DNA of 64,000 nucleotides, from positions 1,054,001 to 1,118,000 of the forward strand of contig CBIHNF010000001.1 of NCBI GenBank assembly GCA_966211335.1. The letters are read 5' to 3'. Shown here piece after piece: positions 40,679 to 49,336 of this stretch. How positions within the stretch are numbered: the stretch's first letter is position 1; every line of letters starts with the position of its first letter. The notes beneath the pieces are model-generated. The model was not told the DNA's origin. It did not search any database and saw only the letters and a program-made list of their open reading frames with translations. A program made the translations under genes and the position numbers. The stretch comes from JAPWJZ01 sp966211335 (GTDB lineage: Bacteria; Pseudomonadota; Alphaproteobacteria; Micavibrionales; UBA2020).

Positions 40679-41584
40679 ATGACCATGGCGCACAAGAAAC
40701 CCGCCCGCGAAAACGCAGCGCTGATCGACGGCAAGGCGATCGCCAAAAACCTCCGCCAGTCTATCAAGCGCCATGTGGAAGTCCTCATCAGCGATCATAA
40801 AATTCTGCCCGGCCTCGCCGTTGTATTGGTGGGGGATGATCCGGCCAGCGCTATCTACGTCAATAACAAGGAAAAGGCAGCGAAAGAAACGGGGATGCGC
40901 AGCTTCGTGCACCGCCTGCCGAAAAATACCTCGCAAGATGAAGTGCTCAAGCTCATCCAGCAGCTGAATGACGACAAAAAAGTGAACGGCATTCTGGTGC
41001 AGATGCCACTGCCGAAACAAATCGACAGCGCGACAGTGTTGAAAACAATCGATCCCGCGAAAGACGTCGACGGGCTTCATATTGAAAACATGGGCCGCTT
41101 GATGGCGGATATGCCGGGCCTCGTGCCGTGCACGCCGATGGGCTGCATCATCCTCATCAAATCTATCGAGAAGAATTTAAGCGGGCTTCACGCCGTCGTC
41201 ATCGGCCGCTCGCATCTGGTCGGTAAGCCCGTCGCGCAATTGCTGCTGCGCGAAAACTGCACCGTCACCACCTGCCATTCCCGCACGCCGAATATCGCCC
41301 ATATCGCGCGGGAGGCGGATATTCTCGTCGTGGCGGTAGGTAAAGCAAATCTTGTGAAAAAAGACTGGGTGAAGCCCGGCGCCATCGTCATCGATGTTGG
41401 TATTAACCGTATGGCTGACGGCAAGATCACAGGCGATGTCGATTTCGACGATGTGTCCAAAGTCGCAGGGCACATTACCCCCGTCCCCGGTGGCGCAGGC
41501 CCCATGACCATCGCCTGCCTCCTCGGCAACACCGTCGCCGCCGCCTGCCGCCAGAACGAACTGACAGTGCCGCATATCGGCTAG
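40679..41584 (+). CDS. folD: Bifunctional methylenetetrahydrofolate dehydrogenase/cyclohydrolase
   Basis: FolD interconverts 5,10-methylene-, methenyl- and 10-formyl-tetrahydrofolate, supplying one-carbon units. The 301 residues have the substrate-binding and catalytic segment VGDDPASAIYVNNKEKAAKE, with the conserved Tyr and Lys, the NADP-binding GRSHLVGKPVAQLLL, and the C-terminal signature PVPGGAGPMTIACLL. Two possible ATGs lie at 40679 and 40685; the first keeps the ribosome-binding site GGAGGAT at the better distance for either. The gene follows the YggT-like gene directly and converges on icd. Confidence 0.95.
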   Translation: MTMAHKKPARENAALIDGKAIAKNLRQSIKRHVEVLISDHKILPGLAVVLVGDDPASAIYVNNKEKAAKETGMRSFVHRLPKNTSQDEVLKLIQQLNDDKKVNGILVQMPLPKQIDSATVLKTIDPAKDVDGLHIENMGRLMADMPGLVPCTPMGCIILIKSIEKNLSGLHAVVIGRSHLVGKPVAQLLLRENCTVTTCHSRTPNIAHIAREADILVVAVGKANLVKKDWVKPGAIVIDVGINRMADGKITGDVDFDDVSKVAGHITPVPGGAGPMTIACLLGNTVAAACRQNELTVPHIG

Positions 41585-41586
41585 GC

Positions 41587-43041
41587 TTACTGACCCTGCG
41601 CCACCGTAAAGCCGCGGACGCCGTCAAAGCTGTAGAGATTTTCCGTCTTGATGAAATCAAGGCCTGCCTTTGAGATGCTTTGCAGCAGGTGGATGATCTG
41701 TTCGTGCGTGACCGGCGCGGTATCGTTGCTCGCGGTGAAGCGGCAGCGCCAGTGGTCGCCCATTTCAGCCTTGGCTTTCGCATCCGGCCAGACGAGAAGA
41801 CCGCGGCTGTCGATGCTGGAGAGTTTCAGGGAGTTGCTCAAGGACTGCAGCGATGCCGCCAGCACATCCACCGCGCCCTTGTCGCGCCAATGCAGGAAAA
41901 TATCGACACCTTCGAGTTTCTTGTTCGCGGCGACCGGCATTTTGATGTCCGGCATTTTTAAGGGTTTGCCATCCGCCGCGCCGAAGGTGACGGGCTTGAA
42001 GTGATGCGGCTTCTGGCCAAGACGCGCCAGCACAGCCTCGCCGAATTCTTTCGTATTCGCGCGTTTCGTGCTGACCTGCGGGTTGAAGATATCGCCGGTA
42101 TGGATGCCGTCTTCAATCGTTTTCAGCCAGGCGTTCTGAATGTCTTCGGCAACTTTGCCCTGACCCAGATGCTGCAGCATCATGACCGCGGCATTGAGCA
42201 GACCTGACGGGTTGGCAATGCCTTTGCCGGCAATATCGGGCGCGGAGCCATGCACCGCTTCAAACATCGCGCCATGCTGGCCGATGTTGGAGGAACCGCA
42301 AAGACCGACCGAGCCGGAAACTTCCGCCGCAATGTCGGAAATAATGTCGCCATAAAGGTTTTCCGTGACGACGACGTCGAAAATATGCGGAGAGGCCGCG
42401 ATTTTGGCGGCGCCAATGTCCACAATCATATGGTTGGTTTCAATCTCCGGGTATTCTTTTGCAACGCGGTCGAAGGTTTTGTGGAACAACCCGTCCGTCA
42501 TCTTCATGATATTGTCTTTGGAAATGCAGGTGACTTTTTTGCGGTGGTTGACGCGCGCGTATTCAAAGGCGTAACGCGCAATGCGCTCCGACCCTGTCGA
42601 TGAAATCAGCTTCAGGCATTGCACCACATTGTCGGTCTGCTGGTGCTCGATGCCTGCGTATAAATCTTCCTCGTTTTCCCGCACGATGACCATGTTCATC
42701 GTCGGTTGCGTTGTGCGCACATAGGGGTGGTAGGAAACGCAGGGGCGCACGTTGGCGAAGAGCGCCATGGATTTGCGCACCGTGACGTTGAGGCTTTTAA
42801 AGCCGCCGCCCTGCGGCGTCGTGATCGGCGCTTTGAAAAAACATTTGGTGCGGTTCAAAGATTCCCAGGATGATTCCTCAATCCCTGACATCACGCCGCG
42901 CTTGTAAACTTTTTCGCCAATCTCGATCGTTTCAATGTCCAGCTGCGCGCCGGCGGCTTCCAGAATTTTCAAGGTCGCATCCATGATTTCGGGGCCGATG
43001 CCGTCGCCATGCGCGACGGTGATGGGGGATTTTTTGCTCAT
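41587..43041 (-). CDS. icd: NADP-dependent isocitrate dehydrogenase, elongated form
   Basis: The enzyme decarboxylates isocitrate to 2-oxoglutarate in the TCA cycle. The 484 residues are longer than E. coli Icd and match the elongated bacterial type (as in Rickettsia and Thermus), with a C-terminal domain after about residue 345. Catalytic and binding segments are HGDGIGPEI, LNVTVRKSMALFANVRP, VRENEEDLYAGIEH and the metal site region IVDIGAAKIAASPH. It has also the standard GSAPDIAGKGIANPSG. The gene stands alone on the minus strand between folD and deoA. Confidence 0.9.
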   Translation of the reverse strand: MSKKSPITVAHGDGIGPEIMDATLKILEAAGAQLDIETIEIGEKVYKRGVMSGIEESSWESLNRTKCFFKAPITTPQGGGFKSLNVTVRKSMALFANVRPCVSYHPYVRTTQPTMNMVIVRENEEDLYAGIEHQQTDNVVQCLKLISSTGSERIARYAFEYARVNHRKKVTCISKDNIMKMTDGLFHKTFDRVAKEYPEIETNHMIVDIGAAKIAASPHIFDVVVTENLYGDIISDIAAEVSGSVGLCGSSNIGQHGAMFEAVHGSAPDIAGKGIANPSGLLNAAVMMLQHLGQGKVAEDIQNAWLKTIEDGIHTGDIFNPQVSTKRANTKEFGEAVLARLGQKPHHFKPVTFGAADGKPLKMPDIKMPVAANKKLEGVDIFLHWRDKGAVDVLAASLQSLSNSLKLSSIDSRGLLVWPDAKAKAEMGDHWRCRFTASNDTAPVTHEQIIHLLQSISKAGLDFIKTENLYSFDGVRGFTVAQGQ

Positions 43042-43176
43042 GGGGCTTTCCTATTGTCATAAGGCGCGGAAGCGGCGGGAGGTTGCTTTGGCGCAGCGGT
43101 TTTGTTGGAAATTATTGTGGCTTAAATCCGGCGTTTTGCAATAGACTTGGCGCCATATTTCATCCGAGGTTTTGAA

Positions 43177-44499
43177 ATGCTCCCGCAGGAAATTATCCGC
43201 CAGAAACGCGACGGCCATAAACTGGCCGAGGGCGATATCAAGCAATTCATCAACGGCATCCCGACCAAGCAGGTATCTGAAGGTCAGATCGCGGCCTTCT
43301 GCATGGCCGTGCTGCTGAAGGGCATGCAGATGGACGAGCGTGTGGCGCTCACCCTCGCCATGGCACGCTCCGGCACCGTCATGAACTGGAAATCGGAAAA
43401 TCTGCCGGGGCCTATTCTCGACAAACATTCAACCGGCGGCATCGGCGATAAAGTTTCGCTCATGCTGGCACCCATCGTCGCGGCGCTCGGCGGTTTCGTG
43501 CCCATGCTGTCCGGCCGCGGCCTTGGCCATACCGGCGGCACGCTGGATAAGATGGATGCAATTCCGGGATATCAGAGCCAGCCCGATGTCGCGCTGTTCC
43601 GCAAAACGGTGCGCAGCGCCGGCTGTGCCATCATTGGCGCCACGCCCGACCTCGCGCCTGCTGACCGCGCCATGTATGCCGTGCGCGACGTGACCGGCAC
43701 GGTTGAATCTCTCGATCTCATTACCGCCTCTATCCTCTCCAAAAAACTCGCGGCGGGGCTCGACGGCCTCGTGATGGATGTGAAATTCGGCACAGGCGCT
43801 TTCATGCAGAAATATGATGATGCGAAGGCGCTGGCCGAAAGCATTGTCTCCGTTGCCAATGGTGCGGGGCTGCCAACTGTTGGCCTGCTCACCGACATGA
43901 ACCAAGTGCTGGGCCGTACCGCCGGTAATGCGCTGGAAGTCATCGAAGCGATTGATTACCTGAAGGGCGTGAATATCGACCCGCGTCTGCATGAGGTGAA
44001 CGTGTCGCTCACCGCTGAACTGCTGGTTCTCGGCAAGCTGACGAAAGATATTGCCGATGCGCGTGCCAAAATCGAAACTGTCATAAAAAACGGCAAAGCG
44101 GCGGAGCATTTCGCCCGTATGGTGAAAGACCTCGGTGGTCCTGCTGATTTGATGGACAAGCCTGCGCAGTACCTGCAGGCCGCGCCCGTGGTGAAAGATT
44201 ACTTCCCCGCCAAGCCCGCACGCGTGACGGCCATTGACGCCCGCGCCATCGGCATCGGCATCGTCGAAATGGGCGGTGGCCGTGCGCGTCCGACCGATAC
44301 CATCGACCACTCTGTTGGCCTTACCAATGTGGCGCAAATTGGCGAGGAAGCCGGGCAGGGCGGCAAGCCGCTTGCGACCATCCACGCCCGCGATGAAGCC
44401 AGCTGGCAGCAGATGGCCAAAACGCTGGATACGGCCATGACATTATCCGCAAATGCGTCTAAGCAGGGCGATCTTATCCGCCTCCGGATTGCGGCATGA
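43177..44499 (+). CDS. deoA: Thymidine phosphorylase
   Basis: The enzyme splits thymidine with phosphate to thymine and deoxyribose 1-phosphate. The 440 residues have the family signature SGRGLGHTGGTLDKMDAI and the phosphate-binding KHSTGGIGDKVSLML near the N-terminus, plus the typical MGGGRARPTD near the C-terminus. The start is placed at the ATG at 43177 (MLPQEIIRQKRDG), eight bases after GAGG, rather than at an upstream TTG. The stop overlaps the ATG of cdd, so the two salvage enzymes are translationally coupled. A pyrimidine-nucleoside phosphorylase with wider specificity is an alternative. Confidence 0.92.
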   Translation: MLPQEIIRQKRDGHKLAEGDIKQFINGIPTKQVSEGQIAAFCMAVLLKGMQMDERVALTLAMARSGTVMNWKSENLPGPILDKHSTGGIGDKVSLMLAPIVAALGGFVPMLSGRGLGHTGGTLDKMDAIPGYQSQPDVALFRKTVRSAGCAIIGATPDLAPADRAMYAVRDVTGTVESLDLITASILSKKLAAGLDGLVMDVKFGTGAFMQKYDDAKALAESIVSVANGAGLPTVGLLTDMNQVLGRTAGNALEVIEAIDYLKGVNIDPRLHEVNVSLTAELLVLGKLTKDIADARAKIETVIKNGKAAEHFARMVKDLGGPADLMDKPAQYLQAAPVVKDYFPAKPARVTAIDARAIGIGIVEMGGGRARPTDTIDHSVGLTNVAQIGEEAGQGGKPLATIHARDEASWQQMAKTLDTAMTLSANASKQGDLIRLRIAA

Positions 44500-44960
44500 A
44501 AAAGCTGGATGCCAAAACGCTGAAAAAGCTGACTGCGATTGCGATGAAGGCGCGGGATAACGCCTATTGCCCTTATTCCGACCATCCCGTTGGTGTCGCG
44601 ATTGTTTCCGGCAGCGGTAAGGTTTATGCGGGTGCGAATGTCGAAATTGCACATTACAAAGGCGTCTGCGGCGAGGCTTCCGCCATTTCCGCCATGGTGA
44701 CGGCGGGGGACCGCGGCATCAAAACAGTCGTCGTCGTTGGGCCCGCCGTGCAATACCTGTGTACGCCCTGCGGCGACTGCCGCCAGCGTATCCGCGAATT
44801 CGCCGAGAAGGACACGGTCGTCTATTCCATGTGGAAAGACGGCAGCCTTGGCGAAATCCATAAATTCTCCGACCTGCTGCCCCATTCCTTCGGGCCCGAG
44901 AATGTGGCCGAAGTCGGCCACGGCCCCAAAAAGACCAAACCGGCGAAGAAGACAAAATAA
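44496..44960 (+). CDS. cdd: Cytidine deaminase
   Basis: The zinc enzyme converts cytidine and deoxycytidine to uridine and deoxyuridine. The 154 residues have the catalytic CGEASAI (Cys ligand and catalytic Glu) and the second zinc motif CTPCGDCRQ. This is the small homotetrameric form. The C-terminus is extended by a Lys-rich tail (about 140-154). Its start overlaps the deoA stop (ATGA), placing it in a pyrimidine salvage operon with deoA. Confidence 0.92.
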   Translation: MKKLDAKTLKKLTAIAMKARDNAYCPYSDHPVGVAIVSGSGKVYAGANVEIAHYKGVCGEASAISAMVTAGDRGIKTVVVVGPAVQYLCTPCGDCRQRIREFAEKDTVVYSMWKDGSLGEIHKFSDLLPHSFGPENVAEVGHGPKKTKPAKKTK

Positions 44961-44961
44961 A

Positions 44962-45936
44962 ATGACGTTACTACAGGCCAAGGCCGATGCCCCGCTGCTC
45001 ACACCGCCAAAGGTGATGGACGCGCAGCGGCGCAACACGCTGGTGGCCATGATGCTGACGGCCGTTGCCTATGCCTATTTCAACATCGGCGATGCAGCGC
45101 TGAAAATGCTGACCCTGCGGGGTTTCCACTTTTCGCAGATTATCGTCACCAACTGCTGCGTTATCATCGCCTGCATGGCGACGTCCGGCTGGCTGCGCGA
45201 AGGGCGCAAGGCGTTCAAAATGCGCAATCCCGTCGGCGTGATGGCGCGCGCAGGGCTTTCCATCTGCGTCTCGCTGCTCAACACCGCCGCCATGCCGCAT
45301 ATTACGCTGACGCGGTTTTATACGCTGGTCTTTACATCGCCGTTCTGGGTCGCGCTGCTAGCGGCGTTGTTTCTGCGGGAGAAGCTGGAGAAGAAGAAAA
45401 TCGCGGTCATCATCGCGGGCTTTGCTGTCATCATGGGCATCTATCCGCCGGGTAGTGGACTGCTGGACCAGTATTCCCTGTTCGTGCTGATTGGCGCATT
45501 CCTGTATTCCTGCTCCATGGTCATCATGCGGTATCTTGGGCCCAAAGAAAGCCGCACGATGATCATCATCATGGGCTCTCTCACCAGCATTTGCATATCA
45601 GCGCCCTATCTGCCGTCGCATTTCATCATGCCGACACCCTATGAATGGGGTTTGTTCGGGATGATGGGGCTTCTTGGCGCCATCAGCGTCAACTGCATCG
45701 CCTATGCCTTCCAGAACGCGCCGTCGGCTGCGGTCGTCGCGCCGTTCCACTACACGCAGATCGTCTGGGGCGCGCTGCTCGGCTACTTTATTTTTGGAGA
45801 GATACCTCAGTTGCGCACAATCGTCGGCGCTGTTTTGATTGTGGGGCTTGGGCTCTATCTGGTGCTCAGCGAGACGCGCGGCAAAAAGCCAGCGCTGGCG
45901 GCGGCGGAAAACAGCGAAAGCGGCGTTATTTCTTAA
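44962..45936 (+). CDS. EamA/DMT-family transporter
   Basis: The 324-residue product has about ten hydrophobic helices arranged as two EamA repeats (roughly residues 30-165 and 175-305). Typical family features include the charged loop after the fourth helix and FLREKLEKKKIAVIIAGFAVI near the end of the first repeat. DMT-family members export or import small metabolites such as amino acids or nucleotides; the substrate cannot be told. The ATG at 44962 starts one base after the cdd stop, so it may serve nucleoside salvage, but this is inference. It converges with pgsA. Confidence 0.8.
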   Translation: MTLLQAKADAPLLTPPKVMDAQRRNTLVAMMLTAVAYAYFNIGDAALKMLTLRGFHFSQIIVTNCCVIIACMATSGWLREGRKAFKMRNPVGVMARAGLSICVSLLNTAAMPHITLTRFYTLVFTSPFWVALLAALFLREKLEKKKIAVIIAGFAVIMGIYPPGSGLLDQYSLFVLIGAFLYSCSMVIMRYLGPKESRTMIIIMGSLTSICISAPYLPSHFIMPTPYEWGLFGMMGLLGAISVNCIAYAFQNAPSAAVVAPFHYTQIVWGALLGYFIFGEIPQLRTIVGAVLIVGLGLYLVLSETRGKKPALAAAENSESGVIS

Positions 45937-45939
45937 ATG

Positions 45940-46569
45940 TTAAGTGCGGCCTTCGGCGTCGAGACGCTGAATGGTTTTCCAGGCTTCCCGCATATATTCC
46001 CAGCCCGACCAGACGGTGAGCACAGTCGCGATAAGGAAGATAGTTTTGCCAATCGCCATGCAGTGCGGCACCACGGCATCGCCGTAGTCGCCCGCAATCA
46101 AGAAGCCGATCGACAGCATCTGCAGCGTCAGCTTCCATTTGCCCATCCACGAGATATGGACAATGACGTTATATAGCGCCATGAACTCGCGCACGCCCGC
46201 AATCAGGATCTCGCGGTTGAAAATGATGATGGCGGGTAAAATCCAGATCTGGTCAAGCCGCTGGAAGGCGACAAGGCACATGATGGCGCAGCCGACGAGC
46301 ATCTTGTCGGTCGAGGAATCGAGGAACTTGCCGAGCAGCGTCGTCTGCCCCAGCGCCCGGGCGATTTTGCCGTCAAGAAAGTCGGAAAGGCCAGCCAGCG
46401 CAAAAAGCACGCAGTTCGTCCAGGCCGGCCACGACACATGGTCGCCCTGCCAGCTGCGGTCCAGATAGAAAAGCACGACCATGACAGGCATGTACAGGAC
46501 GCGGAAATAGCAAAGCAGGTTCGGGATGCTGTAAACGCCTTTCGGGTACTGCAACTTGGGAAACTGCAT
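45940..46569 (-). CDS. pgsA: CDP-diacylglycerol-glycerol-3-phosphate 3-phosphatidyltransferase
   Basis: The membrane enzyme makes phosphatidylglycerol phosphate, the precursor of phosphatidylglycerol and cardiolipin. The 209 residues have the CDP-alcohol phosphatidyltransferase motif DGx2ARx8Gx3Dx3D, read here as DGKIARALGQTTLLG followed by KFLDSSTDK, with about four or five hydrophobic helices. The N-terminal YSIPNLLCYFRVLYMPVMV is typical of PgsA. Its ATG touches the uvrC stop, an order (uvrC-pgsA) known from many bacteria, which supports the assignment. Confidence 0.9.
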   Translation of the reverse strand: MQFPKLQYPKGVYSIPNLLCYFRVLYMPVMVVLFYLDRSWQGDHVSWPAWTNCVLFALAGLSDFLDGKIARALGQTTLLGKFLDSSTDKMLVGCAIMCLVAFQRLDQIWILPAIIIFNREILIAGVREFMALYNVIVHISWMGKWKLTLQMLSIGFLIAGDYGDAVVPHCMAIGKTIFLIATVLTVWSGWEYMREAWKTIQRLDAEGRT

Positions 46570-48429
46570 TTAATCCTCTTTCTCGTGAAAGAAACCGTAA
46601 ATCCGCTCGGCCACGGCCTTGCTGATGCCGGCCACCTTTTGTAAATCAGCAACCCCTGCCTCCGCAACTGCTTTCGCCGAGCCGAAATGGATCAGCAGCG
46701 CCTTCTTGCGCTTGCCGCCGATGCCGGGCACCTGATCGAGCGGGTTTTGCGAGATGGCTTTGGAGCGTTTGGCGCGGTGCGTGGTTATGGCGAATCGATG
46801 CACTTCATCGCGGATGCGCTGCAGGTAATAAAGAACAGGGTCGCCGGGCTCGAGCATGAACGGCTCGCGTCCCGCCATGAAAAACCGCTCACGCCCCGCG
46901 TTGCGGTCGGGCCCTTTGGCGATGCCGACTACGGTTACGCCCGTGACGCCCAGTTCCTGCATCACCTGCAGAACGGAGCTCAGCTGGCCCTGACCGCCGT
47001 CGATGAACATGATATCGGGCCAGTTGGCGGTGTTGCCCTCCGCCTCCTCTTTCATCAGCGACTTGAAACGTCGCGTCAGCATCTCCCGCATCATGCCGTA
47101 ATCGTCGCCGGCGGGGTGGTCTTCCCTCATGTTGAATTTGCGGTAAGAATTTTTCTGAAAGCCTTCCGTCGTCGCCACAACCATGGCGCCTACGGCATGG
47201 CTGCCGGAGATATGGCTGTTATCGTAAACCTCAAGCCGCTCGGGCGTATCTTCCAAACCGAACATGTCGGCCAGTTTCTCAAAAATCAATTCTGCAGAAG
47301 ATTCTGCCACCATGCGCCGCGCCAGCGCCTCTTTGGCATTCTTCTGCGCCATGCGGATCATTTCTTTGCGCGGGCCGCGTACGGGAATGAAGATTTCTAC
47401 CTTGTGGTTCATGCGTGTGCGGAGGGCATCCTCGATAATCGCGCGGTCTGTCACGGCCTGATTAACGACGATCTCCTTCGGCGCGGGGCGGGATGAATAA
47501 AACTGCGCGATAAAAGCAGAAAGGATATCTTCCGGCTTTTCGTCCTTTTCATGGCGCGGGAAGTAGGAGCGGTTGCCGAAGTTCTGGCCGTCGCGGAAAA
47601 AGAAAACCTGCACGCAGGACTGGCCGCGATCCTGATAGATGACATGGAAATCGCAATCGCCGATGCCCTCGACGTTGATAACCTGATGCTGTTGGATCTG
47701 CGTCAGTACGCGGATGCGGTCGCGGAAGAAGGCGGCGGTTTCATAGTCCATCGCCTCGCTCGCCTTCTGCATTTCGGCGGCGAAAGCCTCCTGAATGCCG
47801 CGGCTTTTACCCTTCAAAAACTGCCGCGCCATATCCACCTGCGCCAGATACTGCTCCCGCGTCACGCGCTGGACGCAAGGCGCCGTGCAGCGCTTGATGT
47901 GATATTGCAGGCAGGGGCGGGTGCGCAGGGCAAAGACGTTATCGGAACAATTCCGTAGCTGAAAGCCGCGCTGCAACACGGCCAGCGTTTCGTTAACGGC
48001 AAAGCCAGAGGCGAAGGGGCCGAAATATTCCGCGTTGCCTTCTTTCGCGCCGCGATGTTTTGCGACCTGCGGGTAATCATGCTCGGTGATCTGGATGTAG
48101 GGGAATGATTTATCGTCGCGCAGCAGAATGTTATAGCGCGGCTTCAGCTTTTTAATCAGGTTCGCTTCCAGCAGCAGCGCTTCCGCTTCCGTATGTGTCG
48201 TCACGAATTCCATTGTCGCGGTGAGGGCAATCATGCGCTGGATGCGCAGGCTGTTTTTTTGCGGCTGCGTGTAATTGGTGACGCGCTTTTTAAGATGCTT
48301 AGCCTTGCCGACGTACAGCACGTCGCCGCTGGCGCTGATCATCCGGTAAACGCCCGGCATGCCCGGCAGCGTTTTTACAAACTCCGAGATGACTTCATGG
48401 CCTTTTTTAATGACAGGGGCTTCGCTCAT
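46570..48429 (-). CDS. uvrC: Excinuclease ABC subunit C
   Basis: UvrC makes both incisions in nucleotide excision repair after UvrAB finds the lesion. The 619 residues include the GIY-YIG nuclease domain (about residues 19-100, PGVYRMISASGDVLYVGKAK), the UVR motif (about 205-240, EAMDYETAAFFRDRI), an RNase H-like nuclease domain (about 390-540, with VYDNSHISGSHAVGAMV and FIDGGQGQLSS) and C-terminal helix-hairpin-helix repeats (VPGIGGKRKKALL and VAGISKAVAERI). The ATG at 48429 follows GAAGGAG. The upstream tRNA promoter lies on the other strand. Confidence 0.96.
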   Translation of the reverse strand: MSEAPVIKKGHEVISEFVKTLPGMPGVYRMISASGDVLYVGKAKHLKKRVTNYTQPQKNSLRIQRMIALTATMEFVTTHTEAEALLLEANLIKKLKPRYNILLRDDKSFPYIQITEHDYPQVAKHRGAKEGNAEYFGPFASGFAVNETLAVLQRGFQLRNCSDNVFALRTRPCLQYHIKRCTAPCVQRVTREQYLAQVDMARQFLKGKSRGIQEAFAAEMQKASEAMDYETAAFFRDRIRVLTQIQQHQVINVEGIGDCDFHVIYQDRGQSCVQVFFFRDGQNFGNRSYFPRHEKDEKPEDILSAFIAQFYSSRPAPKEIVVNQAVTDRAIIEDALRTRMNHKVEIFIPVRGPRKEMIRMAQKNAKEALARRMVAESSAELIFEKLADMFGLEDTPERLEVYDNSHISGSHAVGAMVVATTEGFQKNSYRKFNMREDHPAGDDYGMMREMLTRRFKSLMKEEAEGNTANWPDIMFIDGGQGQLSSVLQVMQELGVTGVTVVGIAKGPDRNAGRERFFMAGREPFMLEPGDPVLYYLQRIRDEVHRFAITTHRAKRSKAISQNPLDQVPGIGGKRKKALLIHFGSAKAVAEAGVADLQKVAGISKAVAERIYGFFHEKED

Positions 48430-48487
48430 AACTCCTTCAATATAGTGGAGTTTTGGCTGAATGACAGCCTTCAAGGCATCTGCGTCA

Positions 48488-48517
48488 TTGACCCGCGGCC
48501 CGGCAAAATTGTATAAA
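48488..48517 (+). promoter_or_regulatory. Sigma-70-type promoter of tRNA-Leu
   Basis: TTGACC and TATAAA are separated by 18 bases, with the predicted start (about 48524) some 29 bases before the tRNA. A stable RNA gene normally has such a near-consensus promoter. Confidence 0.7.
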
Positions 48518-48552
48518 CTAACCCATTGATTCTACTTGCTTGACCTACAGAT

Positions 48553-48639
48553 GGCCCTGTGGCGGAATTGGTAGACGCACGCGACTTAAAATCGCGAGCC
48601 CTCACGGGCGTGCCGGTTCGATTCCGGCCAGGGCCACCA
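48553..48639 (+). tRNA. tRNA-Leu (anticodon UAA)
   Basis: An 87-base cloverleaf can be drawn. The acceptor stem GGCCCTG pairs with CAGGGCC, followed by ACCA, so CCA is encoded. The D-arm reads GCGGAATTGGTAGACGC, as in tRNA-Leu. The anticodon stem CGCGA/TCGCG encloses CTTAAAA with anticodon TAA. A long variable arm (GCCCTCACGGGCGT) marks it as class II. The T-arm reads GCCGG-TTCGATT-CCGGC. Confidence 0.96.
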
Positions 48640-48663
48640 CCATCCTCTCGAACAGAGTTCATC

Positions 48664-49122
48664 ATGCCCAAAAAGAAAATCACCCTCCTGCCGCGCAAAG
48701 CGGGGCTCTATCTGGCCGATGCGGGACACAAGGGGCGCGGCGTGTTTTGCACGAAGCCGATCCGCAAGGGCGAGACGCTGGAGATCACGCCGGTCGTGCT
48801 GCTGAACGAGGCGGAGACGGATAGCGCGGATAAAGGCATCCTCAACGACTACACCTTTATCGTCGGGAAGATTTCCGAGAAGCAGAAAAAATCGCGCGGC
48901 ATTAAAGATACCGAGAATGCCAGTGCCGTACTCTTTGGTCTCATGACCTTCTGCAACCACGACGAACATCCGAATGCGGAGATTGTCTGGGAGGAGCAGG
49001 GCGGCACACTCTATTATTTCCTTATCGCGACGCGCGCGATACCGAAGCATACCGAAATCTGCACGAGCTATGGGGATACATGGTTCGAGGAGCGGAAGAT
49101 GAGTGGCATTACAAAGGCCTGA
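48664..49122 (+). CDS. SET domain protein
   Basis: The 152 residues match a SET domain of the short bacterial type. Visible motifs are HKGRGVFCTKPIRKGETLE near the start, the cofactor-binding FCNHDEHPNAEI (the N-H-x-x-x-P-N pattern), and CTSYGDTWFEER with the Tyr-Gly pair near the C-terminus. SET proteins are lysine methyltransferases using S-adenosylmethionine; the substrate in bacteria is usually unknown. There is no cysteine-rich post-SET. The ATG at 48664 is 25 bases after the tRNA-Leu end. An imperfectly sized dyad (GAAC-AGA-GTTC, about 48650-48660) sits just before it. Confidence 0.8.
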   Translation: MPKKKITLLPRKAGLYLADAGHKGRGVFCTKPIRKGETLEITPVVLLNEAETDSADKGILNDYTFIVGKISEKQKKSRGIKDTENASAVLFGLMTFCNHDEHPNAEIVWEEQGGTLYYFLIATRAIPKHTEICTSYGDTWFEERKMSGITKA

Positions 49123-49283
49123 AATATCTTACTTCAGCAGAATCAATCTGTGGGTTGATACGAGCGTTCGCTGGTACCGCGCGGGCCCTGAATACAAAAG
49201 TAACCATTTGTTGACGAAGGCAAGTGAAGAAATATTCGCTCAGCGAAATCAATCCCTTACAGGGGGTGAAGTCTAAAACTATC

Positions 49284-49325
49284 GGCAAATTTGCCTAAAA
49301 TTCGGCCCAAAATTAACTTTTGGGC
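49284..49325. promoter_or_regulatory. Two perfect dyads directly upstream of the exoprotein gene
   Basis: GGCAAATTTGCC (49284-49295) is a 12-bp palindrome. GCCCAAAA-TTAAC-TTTTGGGC (49305-49325) is an 8-bp inverted repeat ending 11 bases before the first possible ATG. The first overlaps the shared 11-mer ATTTGCCTAAA (49289-49299). They could be operator sites, and the second could form an RNA hairpin near the start codon. The remaining bases of the 49123-49336 gap show nothing else. Confidence 0.4.
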
Positions 49326-49336
49326 AATACACTTGA

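Noticed and set aside
48650..48660. GAAC-AGA-GTTC as a LexA box before the SET gene
   Set aside because: Spacing fits neither the alphaproteobacterial GTTC-N7-GTTC nor the CGAAC-N4-GTTCG form.
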